A stretch of DNA of 5,546 nucleotides from positions 1-5,546 of the forward strand of contig JAKSPA010000126.1 in assembly GCA_024405235.1 (NCBI GenBank). The letters run 5' to 3'. The notes below the pieces were generated by a model. That model saw nothing but the letters and a program-made list of their open reading frames with translations. It had not been told where the DNA came from and ran no database searches. Every line of letters starts with the position of its first letter. Position 1 is the first letter of the stretch. Made by a program: the position numbers and the translations under genes. This DNA comes from Lentisphaeria bacterium. GTDB lineage: Bacteria > Verrucomicrobiota > Lentisphaeria > Oligosphaerales > Oligosphaeraceae. Of the stretch, positions 1 to 5,546 are shown one piece after another.

Positions 1-90
1 AATTCTCAATTCGTAATTCTCAATTCTCAATTAATGATGAATTTTAAATTGAGAATTGAGCATTGAGCATTGAGAATTGAAGAATTGAGT
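1..90. repeat. Inverted array of heptanucleotide repeats downstream of ligA
   Basis: The left arm (1-32) is four seven-base units, AATTCTC, AATTCGT, AATTCTC, AATTCTC, followed by AATT. The right arm (48-82) is five units on the complementary pattern, ATTGAGA, ATTGAGC, ATTGAGC, ATTGAGA, ATTGAAG, with one more ATTGAGT at 84-90. The arms pair as one long hairpin: 19-32 pairs perfectly with 47-60 (14 bp), 15-17 with 62-64, and 1-10 pairs perfectly with 69-78 (10 bp). The loop is about 14 bases (33-46). It begins 13 bases beyond the ligA stop codon, so a ligA transcript would run into it. It could therefore help end transcription or protect the 3' end, but it is AU-rich and lacks a GC stem with a U-tract. 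The array may continue beyond the left edge. Repeat structure is seen directly; any function is inference. Confidence 0.9.
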
Positions 91-102
91 CTGCGCAAGT
101 GT

Positions 103-2313
103 TCACGGCTGAAGCATTCGCAGGAATGTCTCTTCGTCGATGACTTGCACGCCGAGTTCGGTCGCCTTGGCTGTCTTGGTGGCGCCTGTATTAGCTCCTG
201 CGACAAGATAAGTTGTCTTTTTGCTGACCGCTCCAGCGGCTGTACCGCCTAGAGCGCGAATTCTCGCGGAAGCTTCCTCGCGGCCCATTGACGTCAGCGT
301 GCCTGTGAGGACGAATACTTTTCCTGCCAACGGTCCGCTGGCTGTTTGGGCGTCTCCCGCATTGTCGCCTATCGGATTGATGCCGAGGCGGTTCATTCGA
401 TCGAGCCATTTTCGGCCGATTGGCGAGCGGAAGAAATCCAAGACGCTTTGAGCGGTCTTGGGCCCGATGGTCGTCGTCACGTATGCTCCGCGTGCGCTGG
501 ATTTCTTTATTAGTCCGGCGCGTTCAAGCGGCGGCACAAGCACGTCGAGTCCGACTGGCTGACGCGGCGCGAATAGGTCGTCTGGCGGCATGGCTTCATC
601 CACGCGGCTTGGCGCCAGGCCGTTCTGAAGATCGAGCAGATCCAGAAGGGCCTTCATGTATTTCGAGTTAGCGGCGTCCTTCAGGTCCTTGTGAATGCGT
701 CCGAGATGGAATGCCGTGGCGCTGCCGACTTCTGGAATACCCATGGCCTGAAGCCAGTGTCCGAGATCTTTCGTGCGCGATGCATCCAGAGCGGCAAGCG
801 CTTTCGCTGCGTTTTTGGGACCATATATTCTTGGTTCGTCGTCCGTTCCAAGATTAAGCGACGCCAATTGATCGAGCGTCAGGTCGAATAGATCCAGGGG
901 TTCTTTTATGAAACCGTTCTCGCAGAGCGCTTCCGCCACGACACCGCCAACCGATTCTATGTCCATTGCATTCCGTGCCGTAAAGTATTCAAGACGGCGC
1001 ACGTTCTGCGCAGGACACTGTATGTTTTCGCAACGCCACGCGGCGAATTGCGGATCGCGGCTGATCGGACCGCCGCAGGATGGGCAGCGGCCATTCAGAC
1101 TGCCTGGAAGGTCGTATGCGACGGCTTCCGCCGGACGCTTCTCAAGGAGGACTTTGACAACAGCGGGAATGACTTCGCCAGCCTTCTCGATGAGCACGGT
1201 GTCACCGATGCGGATGTCCTTGCGGCGGATTTCGTCTTCGTTATGCAGTGTTGCTCTGGAAATTGTAGATCCTGAGAGGAATACGGGTTCCAATTCGGCG
1301 ACGGGCGCTAGAATTCCCGTGCGTCCGACTTGTATGGTGATGGCCTTCAGTTTGGTTGCGGCGCGTTCTGGTTCGTATTTGTATGCTTTCGCCCAGCATG
1401 GCGCCTTCGCAGTCATGCCGAGAATTTCGCGCTGCCTGAACGAATCCACTTTGATGACGGCGCCGTCAGTGTCGTATGGCATCTCCTTTCGCAGTTCGTC
1501 AAGTTCCTTGATGGCCTCCTGCATGCCGTGGTAATCTTGTACGACACGGCTCCATTTCTGCACTTTCAAGCCGAATCTCTGGAATGTGTCGAACAGTTCG
1601 CGCTGCGAAGTGATTTCAACTCCGTCGATAAGTCCCTGCGTGTAGAAGAGAATATCGAGCGGTCTAGTTGCCACTTCGTTGGAATCCAGAAGCTTGATGG
1701 AGCCTGCGGTGGCATTTCTCGCGTTCGCGAAAGGTTCCTGACCAGTGGCGAGACGATGTTCGTTCATCTTGGCGAATCCCGCTCGCGGAAGATAGCATTC
1801 GCCGCGCGCTTCAAAGAAGGCAGGCGGGTTGTCGCAACGCAGTCGCAGCGGCACGGACGGTATGGTCTTCACATTTGCGGTGACATCGTCGCCATGTTTG
1901 CCGTTTCCGCGCGTGACAGCCTGCGTGAGAATTCCGTTTTCGTAGCGGACCGCAATTGAGATTCCATCGATTTTCGGTTCGATGACGTATGTCGGCTGTT
2001 CGCCATGCAGGCCTTTGAGGACGCTTTCGTGGAAACGTTCCAGATCGGCGGTATTGTATGTGTTTTCAAGGGAAAGCATGGGCACGGTGTGCTCCACTGT
2101 TTCGAAACCTTCCGCGATTCCTCCATGCATTCTCTGCGTCGGCGAATCTGCCGTAACCAATTCAGGATGCGCGGCTTCCAAATCAAGCAGCGCATGATAG
2201 AGACGGTCGTATTCCTGGTCGGTGATTTCAGGCGTGGCATCTATATAATACAGGTGGTCATGGTGGCGAATCTGCTCTCTGAGCGCCTCTGCCTGTTTCT
2301 GTAATTCGTCCAT
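103..2313 (-). CDS. ligA: NAD+-dependent DNA ligase LigA
   Basis: This enzyme seals nicks in duplex DNA using NAD+ as AMP donor and is needed for joining Okazaki fragments and for repair. The 736-residue product shows the family order. The N-terminal NAD-binding Ia domain has Y22, D32, Y35 and D36. The adenylation domain has catalytic K114 in KIDG (114-117), TRGNG (134-138), the EARGE motif (168-172), DGAVIK (283-288) and an AYKY motif around K312. An OB fold (about 324-390) is followed by a zinc finger with all four cysteines, C410, C413, C428 and C433. Helix-hairpin-helix repeats (about 445-645) come next, then a C-terminal BRCT domain (about 659-736) with FVLTGTL. It is about 65 residues longer than the 671-residue E. 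coli enzyme. Most of the excess looks like an insertion at about 550-612, between the helix-hairpin-helix elements. It is the second gene after mnmE, with a 3-base gap. The ATG start is set by TAGGA nine bases upstream and by the usual N-terminal alignment. Confidence 0.98.
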   Translation of the reverse strand: MDELQKQAEALREQIRHHDHLYYIDATPEITDQEYDRLYHALLDLEAAHPELVTADSPTQRMHGGIAEGFETVEHTVPMLSLENTYNTADLERFHESVLKGLHGEQPTYVIEPKIDGISIAVRYENGILTQAVTRGNGKHGDDVTANVKTIPSVPLRLRCDNPPAFFEARGECYLPRAGFAKMNEHRLATGQEPFANARNATAGSIKLLDSNEVATRPLDILFYTQGLIDGVEITSQRELFDTFQRFGLKVQKWSRVVQDYHGMQEAIKELDELRKEMPYDTDGAVIKVDSFRQREILGMTAKAPCWAKAYKYEPERAATKLKAITIQVGRTGILAPVAELEPVFLSGSTISRATLHNEDEIRRKDIRIGDTVLIEKAGEVIPAVVKVLLEKRPAEAVAYDLPGSLNGRCPSCGGPISRDPQFAAWRCENIQCPAQNVRRLEYFTARNAMDIESVGGVVAEALCENGFIKEPLDLFDLTLDQLASLNLGTDDEPRIYGPKNAAKALAALDASRTKDLGHWLQAMGIPEVGSATAFHLGRIHKDLKDAANSKYMKALLDLLDLQNGLAPSRVDEAMPPDDLFAPRQPVGLDVLVPPLERAGLIKKSSARGAYVTTTIGPKTAQSVLDFFRSPIGRKWLDRMNRLGINPIGDNAGDAQTASGPLAGKVFVLTGTLTSMGREEASARIRALGGTAAGAVSKKTTYLVAGANTGATKTAKATELGVQVIDEETFLRMLQP

Positions 2314-2316
2314 GGT

Positions 2317-3645
2317 CTATTTTCCTATGCAGAATCTGTGGAAGATGGAATCAAGCACATCGGGCGAAACCGACTGCCCTGTGATGGAGCCTAGCGCTGT
2401 GATTGCCTGCCGAATTGGAATGGCGGCCAGTTCCCATGCGGATTCCGTCAGTAGCACTTCCACGCCCGTCAAGGCCTTTGCGGCGCTTCTGAGAAGAGTC
2501 GCATGGCGCGAACTTACTGCAAGCCCTTGTGTTATGCCTCCCGAACGTCCCAATATGGCGGCTTCCAATGCGTCAAGCAGACATTCGATGCCCTCTCCGG
2601 TGACGGCAGAAAGGCCGATGGTGCCGTCGTGCGGCGCTGCGATGTCGCACTTGTTTGAGGCCTGAACCAGAGCTCCGCGATGAGGCCATTCAGGCCATTT
2701 GAGCGCATCCTTTCGACTGGCGTCCGTCAGCCAAAGAACGACATCCGCATCGGCGACGGCGGATTTCGCGCGCTCGATGCCGCTTTGTTCGATTGTGTCC
2801 GATGCGTCTCTTGCGCCTGCCGTGTCAACAAGATGAATCGGAATGCCACGCAGCACGAAATCCGCTTCCACGGTATCGCGCGTGGTGCCTGGAATAGGCG
2901 ATACGATCGCTCTGTCGCGTCCCAAAAGGCGGTTCAGCAGGCTGGATTTGCCGACGTTCGGCGCTCCCGCGATTGCGAGTGTGACGCCGTTTCGTAGGAT
3001 TTCGCCCTCGCGGCTTGTCTCTGCAAGAGAAAGCATGGCTTCATGGACGGCGTTGATGCGTCCGCTGACTTCCTCCGTCGGCAGCCAGTCAAGCTCTTCT
3101 TCTGGGAAATCCAGATGGGATTCTATTTCGGAAAGCAGAAACGACAGCTCGTCGTAGTGTCTTCTGATTTCCGTGCCCAATGCGCCTGCAAGCTGCCGAT
3201 TGGCCAGAGAGAGCGCCTGCTGTGTTTCGGCGGCTACGATGTCGCATACGGCTTCGGCCTGCGTCAGATCCATTCTGCCGTTTAGGAATGCGCGTCGCGT
3301 GAATTCGCCTGCTTCGGCGCCCCTGATGCCAAGGGCCATGAGTGCTTCCAGAGCGAGTTTCGCGGCTATTGGACCGCCATGCAGTTGCAGCTCAACGACA
3401 TCTTCGCCTGTATAACTGTGCGGGCCTGGCATGTAAACGGCCAGACAAGAGGCGTCGATAGTGGTGCCGAAGGCATCGCGAACTTCGCCAAGAAGCATTC
3501 TGCGCGCATCTTTGGAAGAGAGCGTTTTCGAACCATGCCATAGGCTGTTTCCAGCTTCAAGGGCCTTCTCTCCTGATATGCGGATTATGCTCACGGCGCC
3601 ACCGACCGCTGTTGCCAATGCACAAATTGTCTCTTGATTTGTCAT
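2317..3645 (-). CDS. mnmE: tRNA modification GTPase MnmE (TrmE)
   Basis: MnmE acts with MnmG to install the aminomethyl-type group on C5 of wobble uridine 34 in certain tRNAs, using a folate-derived one-carbon unit and GTP hydrolysis in the cytoplasm. The 442-residue product is close to the usual 450. It has an N-terminal formyl-tetrahydrofolate-binding domain (about 1-118) with the IIRISG strand (20-25), and a helical domain. The inserted G domain has P-loop GAPNVGKS (227-234), PGTTRD (252-257), DTAG (274-277), NKCD (331-334) and SAVTGEG (346-352). E286 matches the E. coli catalytic E282. The C-terminus ends FCIGK with the conserved cysteine C439. The start is the ATG at 3643-3645, because the family N-terminus aligns from there. 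An in-frame GTG at 3685-3687 would add 14 residues that do not look like MnmE. Neither start has a clear ribosome binding site. It is the first gene of a pair with ligA. Confidence 0.97.
   Translation of the reverse strand: MTNQETICALATAVGGAVSIIRISGEKALEAGNSLWHGSKTLSSKDARRMLLGEVRDAFGTTIDASCLAVYMPGPHSYTGEDVVELQLHGGPIAAKLALEALMALGIRGAEAGEFTRRAFLNGRMDLTQAEAVCDIVAAETQQALSLANRQLAGALGTEIRRHYDELSFLLSEIESHLDFPEEELDWLPTEEVSGRINAVHEAMLSLAETSREGEILRNGVTLAIAGAPNVGKSSLLNRLLGRDRAIVSPIPGTTRDTVEADFVLRGIPIHLVDTAGARDASDTIEQSGIERAKSAVADADVVLWLTDASRKDALKWPEWPHRGALVQASNKCDIAAPHDGTIGLSAVTGEGIECLLDALEAAILGRSGGITQGLAVSSRHATLLRSAAKALTGVEVLLTESAWELAAIPIRQAITALGSITGQSVSPDVLDSIFHRFCIGK
2323..2327 (-). promoter_or_regulatory. 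Ribosome binding site of ligA inside the mnmE 3' end
   Basis: On the minus strand TAGGA lies nine bases before the ligA ATG. It overlaps the codons for the last residues of MnmE (Ile-Gly-Lys). The mnmE stop codon TAG (2317-2319) and the ligA ATG (2311-2313) are three bases apart. Ribosomes finishing mnmE would thus cover the ligA start, which suggests translational coupling. This site supports the chosen ligA start. Confidence 0.65.
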
Positions 3646-3710
3646 GGAAAGAATATAGCCTGTTTTCGTGGTATCGTAATCCTGCACGTGTGAGACAAAA
3701 GTGGTCCCAA

Positions 3711-3739
3711 AAAATACATGGTCTTCTGTAGGAAGTCAA
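3711..3739 (-). promoter_or_regulatory. Candidate sigma70-type promoter for mnmE-ligA
   Basis: On the minus strand TTGACT (3739-3734) is followed by a 17-base spacer and TATTTT (3716-3711). The -35 box matches the consensus at five of six positions and the -10 box at four of six. Transcription would begin near 3704 and give a leader of about 60 bases before the mnmE ATG. It is the best-spaced candidate in the intergenic region, but the call rests on pattern only. Confidence 0.4.
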
Positions 3740-3751
3740 AAGGGGGATATA

Positions 3752-3771
3752 TTTGTAATACTCCTTACAAA
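3752..3771. promoter_or_regulatory. 7-bp inverted repeat in the divergent intergenic region
   Basis: TTTGTAA (3752-3758) and TTACAAA (3765-3771) are perfect complements around the six bases TACTCC. As DNA this could be a dimeric regulator operator. As RNA in the leader of the plus-strand gene it could be a weak hairpin. The segment CTCCTT (3761-3766) resembles the 16S rRNA anti-Shine-Dalgarno sequence and could pair, with two G-U pairs, with GGGGAG at 3785-3790. No regulator is encoded nearby, so the role is unknown. Confidence 0.35.
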
Positions 3772-3782
3772 ACGAATGTCAA
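3755..3782 (-). promoter_or_regulatory. Second, upstream candidate promoter for mnmE-ligA
   Basis: On the minus strand a perfect TTGACA (3782-3777) is followed by a 16-base spacer and TATTAC (3760-3755), a four-of-six -10 match. It is one repeat unit upstream of the other candidate and its -10 falls in the left arm of the 3752-3771 inverted repeat. If used, its leader would be about 100 bases. The AT-rich context makes chance matches likely. Confidence 0.3.
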
Positions 3783-3783
3783 A

Positions 3784-3790
3784 AGGGGAG
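3784..3790 (+). promoter_or_regulatory. Ribosome binding site of the deacetylase-like gene
   Basis: AGGGGAG lies eight bases upstream of the ATG at 3799-3801 and is purine-rich and well spaced. It fixes this start, which is also the one giving an N-terminal signal peptide. It overlaps the third copy of the 11-base intergenic element. No convincing plus-strand promoter was found: TGTAAT (3754-3759) and TATATT (3748-3753) are -10-like but lack a recognisable -35. Confidence 0.6.
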
Positions 3791-3798
3791 ATTTCTCT

Positions 3799-5546
3799 AT
3801 GAGGCATCAATTTTTAGCAATTGCAACCGCGGCTGTCTGCGTTACATTGGCCAATGCCAATCCATTGGATTTGCGTTCCTACGAACAGAAATTTTCGATG
3901 ACCTTCGCCACGTCGGAAGAGGCACAGGCTGCTGAAGTCACCATGTTGCCGTTGCCGGAGGGTTATGAACTGGCCTTTTCTGCTCGTTGGGATGATACGA
4001 ACCCAAAGCATTTGCGCACCCATAAAGTGATGAAGGACAATGACATCAAGGGAACCTTCTTCGAGCTCAATCCCATATATTTAACGAAGGCGGAGCTTGC
4101 GAAATACTATTCTGTCCTTCTGGATGGCGGCTGTTCGCTGGGCATCCATTCCATGACCCATCCCTTCATGCATCTTCGCGATGCTAACACGATCTTCTGG
4201 GAATACATGCGCTGCCGGGTGCTGGTTGAGACATTGTCGCAGACTCAGGCAACCACTACCGTCCTGCCAAACTCACGCTGGAAGAACAGCGCGGATGACT
4301 ATACGGCACGGAATGTCGGCAGATCCATCCAGGCGGCAGGAATCATCGGCAGTCCTGATGTCTTTCTAACCAGAGGCGAGAAGGAACTTGGTTTGCCGGA
4401 AGGGAGTCTTGCCATGGGATTTTTGCTGACGCCCGGCGATGTGAATCCGAACTACGATTTGGCTCAGACACAGTTGAAGAGGAGTCTGGAGAATCCTGCC
4501 TTGAAGGACAATCCTGAAATCTCCATGTCCATGCATTCAAATCATACGGACGAAGGTCTTGTGTCGCTGGATCGTATTTTCGCCTCCATGGCGCACAACC
4601 CAAAGTGGTGGTATTGCAACCAGAACGAATATGCGGCCTATCGCTACGAATTCAGGCACGATACCGTCAGGAAGTCGGTCGAAGGAAACACGGCGACTTT
4701 CGTGGTGACGCGTGTGACTGCCTTTGAACTTGGCGCCTCCGTGCCGCTTTCATTCAGTCTGGAGGGCGCGACGCCTACGGCAGTCGATGGCATAGAGAAG
4801 GCGGGAGATTTCTATAATCTGTCTCATGCGGCGGATTTCGGATGCCCGTCCGTCTTCGGACTTGCTGGCAAAGATGGCACATGCGAGATGATTCCAAATG
4901 TGATGGCGCATCTGACGCATTCAGACAAGTTCGCATGGACGCTGACGATGAACAATTCCGGCGCTGCGCTTGAGAATGTGGATGTGACCTTCCGTTTCGG
5001 TCCTGCATGGGAAAAGCCCACGCTGCACTGCCATCAGGACAAGATTGCCGAAGGCGAAACTGTCTTCAACGTCACGCAAGAAGGCTGTCTCGACGGCGAA
5101 CAATACAAGTGCGGTGCGCCCTATTATGCGGCGCAGATTGATTTCGTACAGGACGGCGTTCGCAAACGCCTCTATGCGGAGTTGCAGGAGGAGGCGGCGC
5201 CCATCGTGCGTTCGGCGTGCCCTCGCGATACGGCGCGGGCCTGGGAGGCGACCAATGTGGAGGATTGCGCGAAACTCTCCGTTGCCGGTGCCACGCTGCC
5301 TGACAAGCCGGAACAAATGGTTTTCCGCGATTCCTATCGCCCAGACGTGATGATGATTGCTAAGAATGACCCAAGCCCTAGACAGTGCGTTACGGCCTAT
5401 GTTCTTGATTTCAAGACGCTTCATGGGGAGACGAAGGCGCGGCTCTGCTTCTCCGTCGTGAACGAGGTGTGGTTGAATGGAAAAAAACTTGACCTTAACA
5501 GAAAGGACTCGATCGAGACGGAACTCCAGCCTGGAGTGAATAGAAT
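3799..5546 (+). CDS. Secreted polysaccharide-deacetylase-like protein, 3' end beyond window
   Basis: The frame stays open for 582 codons to the window edge, so the C-terminus is missing. Residues 1-20 look like a Sec signal peptide (a hydrophobic core from F5, then ANA before N21), so the protein is exported. Residues about 55-285 resemble the CE4/NodB deacetylase fold, which removes acetyl groups from amino sugars or polysaccharides at a metal site. SARWDD (61-66) gives the Asp pair, GIHSMTH (115-121) gives the metal-binding histidines H117 and H121, and MHSNH (245-249) supplies the late histidine motif. The usual RPPY-type motif is not evident; NSRW (158-161) is the nearest segment, so activity and substrate are uncertain. 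Residues about 290-465 are beta-rich, with an Ig-like stretch around 378-403. Residues about 535-582 have a strand, WLNGKKL and LQPGVN pattern reminiscent of galactose-binding-like sandwiches. Twelve cysteines follow the signal peptide. It is divergent from mnmE. Confidence 0.75.
   Translation, partial: MRHQFLAIATAAVCVTLANANPLDLRSYEQKFSMTFATSEEAQAAEVTMLPLPEGYELAFSARWDDTNPKHLRTHKVMKDNDIKGTFFELNPIYLTKAELAKYYSVLLDGGCSLGIHSMTHPFMHLRDANTIFWEYMRCRVLVETLSQTQATTTVLPNSRWKNSADDYTARNVGRSIQAAGIIGSPDVFLTRGEKELGLPEGSLAMGFLLTPGDVNPNYDLAQTQLKRSLENPALKDNPEISMSMHSNHTDEGLVSLDRIFASMAHNPKWWYCNQNEYAAYRYEFRHDTVRKSVEGNTATFVVTRVTAFELGASVPLSFSLEGATPTAVDGIEKAGDFYNLSHAADFGCPSVFGLAGKDGTCEMIPNVMAHLTHSDKFAWTLTMNNSGAALENVDVTFRFGPAWEKPTLHCHQDKIAEGETVFNVTQEGCLDGEQYKCGAPYYAAQIDFVQDGVRKRLYAELQEEAAPIVRSACPRDTARAWEATNVEDCAKLSVAGATLPDKPEQMVFRDSYRPDVMMIAKNDPSPRQCVTAYVLDFKTLHGETKARLCFSVVNEVWLNGKKLDLNRKDSIETELQPGVNR

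Larger units (their letters stand above)
3694..3788. repeat. Three phased copies of an 11-base element, GWCAAAAGKGG
   Basis: GACAAAAGTGG occurs at 3694-3704, GTCAAAAGGGG at 3735-3745 and again at 3778-3788. The starts are 41 and 43 bases apart, near four helical turns each, so all three would lie on roughly the same DNA face. Sequence between the copies is not shared, so this is not simply a tandem duplication. On the minus strand the copies read CTTTTGTC, CTTTTGAC and CTTTTGAC, which contain -35-like TTGAC. On the plus strand the third copy overlaps the Shine-Dalgarno of the deacetylase gene. Repeats are seen directly; a regulatory role is inferred. Confidence 0.6.

Noticed and set aside
1..90. 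CRISPR array
   Set aside because: The units are seven bases, contiguous and without spacers, and they invert midway, which is unlike a CRISPR array.
908..1534. Plus-strand open frame of 208 codons inside ligA
   Set aside because: It lies wholly opposite ligA, whose protein has complete domain structure. The translation is Ser/Arg-rich with no recognisable motif, as expected of an antisense shadow.
1330..1959. Plus-strand open frame of 209 codons inside ligA
   Set aside because: It is antisense to the conserved adenylation and OB domains, has no ribosome binding site I could recognise and no family resemblance.
3643..3687. GTG at 3685-3687 as the mnmE start (456 residues)
   Set aside because: The 14 added residues do not match MnmE N-termini, and the ATG at 3643-3645 gives the usual beginning. 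Neither has a Shine-Dalgarno, so the alignment decides.
3701..3716. GGTCCC followed by a run of A as a rho-independent terminator
   Set aside because: There is no complementary stem arm next to it, and in the mnmE direction it lies upstream of the gene. It fits better as part of a -10 region.
4921..5424. Minus-strand open frame of 167 codons at the right end
   Set aside because: It is antisense to the long plus-strand frame, which has a signal peptide, ribosome site and conserved motifs. The minus translation is Arg/His-rich and unrecognisable.
1..5546. tRNA, rRNA, insertion sequence or defence genes
   Set aside because: No cloverleaf, rRNA-like segment, transposase or defence-type protein was seen; nearly all of the window is covered by the three genes.

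Overview
The window holds three protein genes in two divergent transcription units, plus one notable repeat. Moderate base composition, Shine-Dalgarno-type start sites and a Sec signal peptide indicate a bacterium. The lineage cannot be fixed from the sequence. The style of the exported deacetylase and the short inverted heptad repeats would fit an anaerobic, gut-type member of the Lentisphaerae/Verrucomicrobia side of the PVC group, but that is a weak impression.

Left edge (1-102): an AT-rich array of seven-base repeats, AATTCTC on the left and its complement GAGAATT on the right. Together they form one long imperfect palindrome just past the 3' end of ligA. Positions 103-3645 (minus strand): a tight housekeeping pair transcribed right to left. 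mnmE (GTPase of the tRNA wobble-uridine modification pathway) comes first. ligA (NAD+-dependent DNA ligase) follows after three bases, with its ribosome binding site inside the last codons of mnmE. Both proteins keep all the catalytic motifs that could be checked. LigA is longer than usual because of an apparent extra segment in its helix-hairpin-helix region.

Positions 3646-3798: a 153-base divergent intergenic region. It carries three copies of an 11-base element (consensus GWCAAAAGKGG) spaced 41 and 43 bases apart. Read on the minus strand these are CTTTTGAC-like boxes, and two of them fall where the -35 elements of mnmE promoters would be. A 7-bp inverted repeat lies between the second and third copies.

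Positions 3799-5546 (plus strand): the first 582 codons of a secreted multidomain protein. It has a signal peptide, a polysaccharide-deacetylase-like (CE4/NodB fold) catalytic domain and beta-rich C-terminal modules, and it runs off the right edge of the window. It was identified by translating the open frame by hand.

mnmE and ligA are core functions with no evident link beyond co-transcription. The deacetylase-like protein is an envelope or secreted carbohydrate-active protein and probably independent of them. I see no clear undescribed system here. The more unusual points are the palindromic heptad array, the phased intergenic boxes and the LigA insertion.
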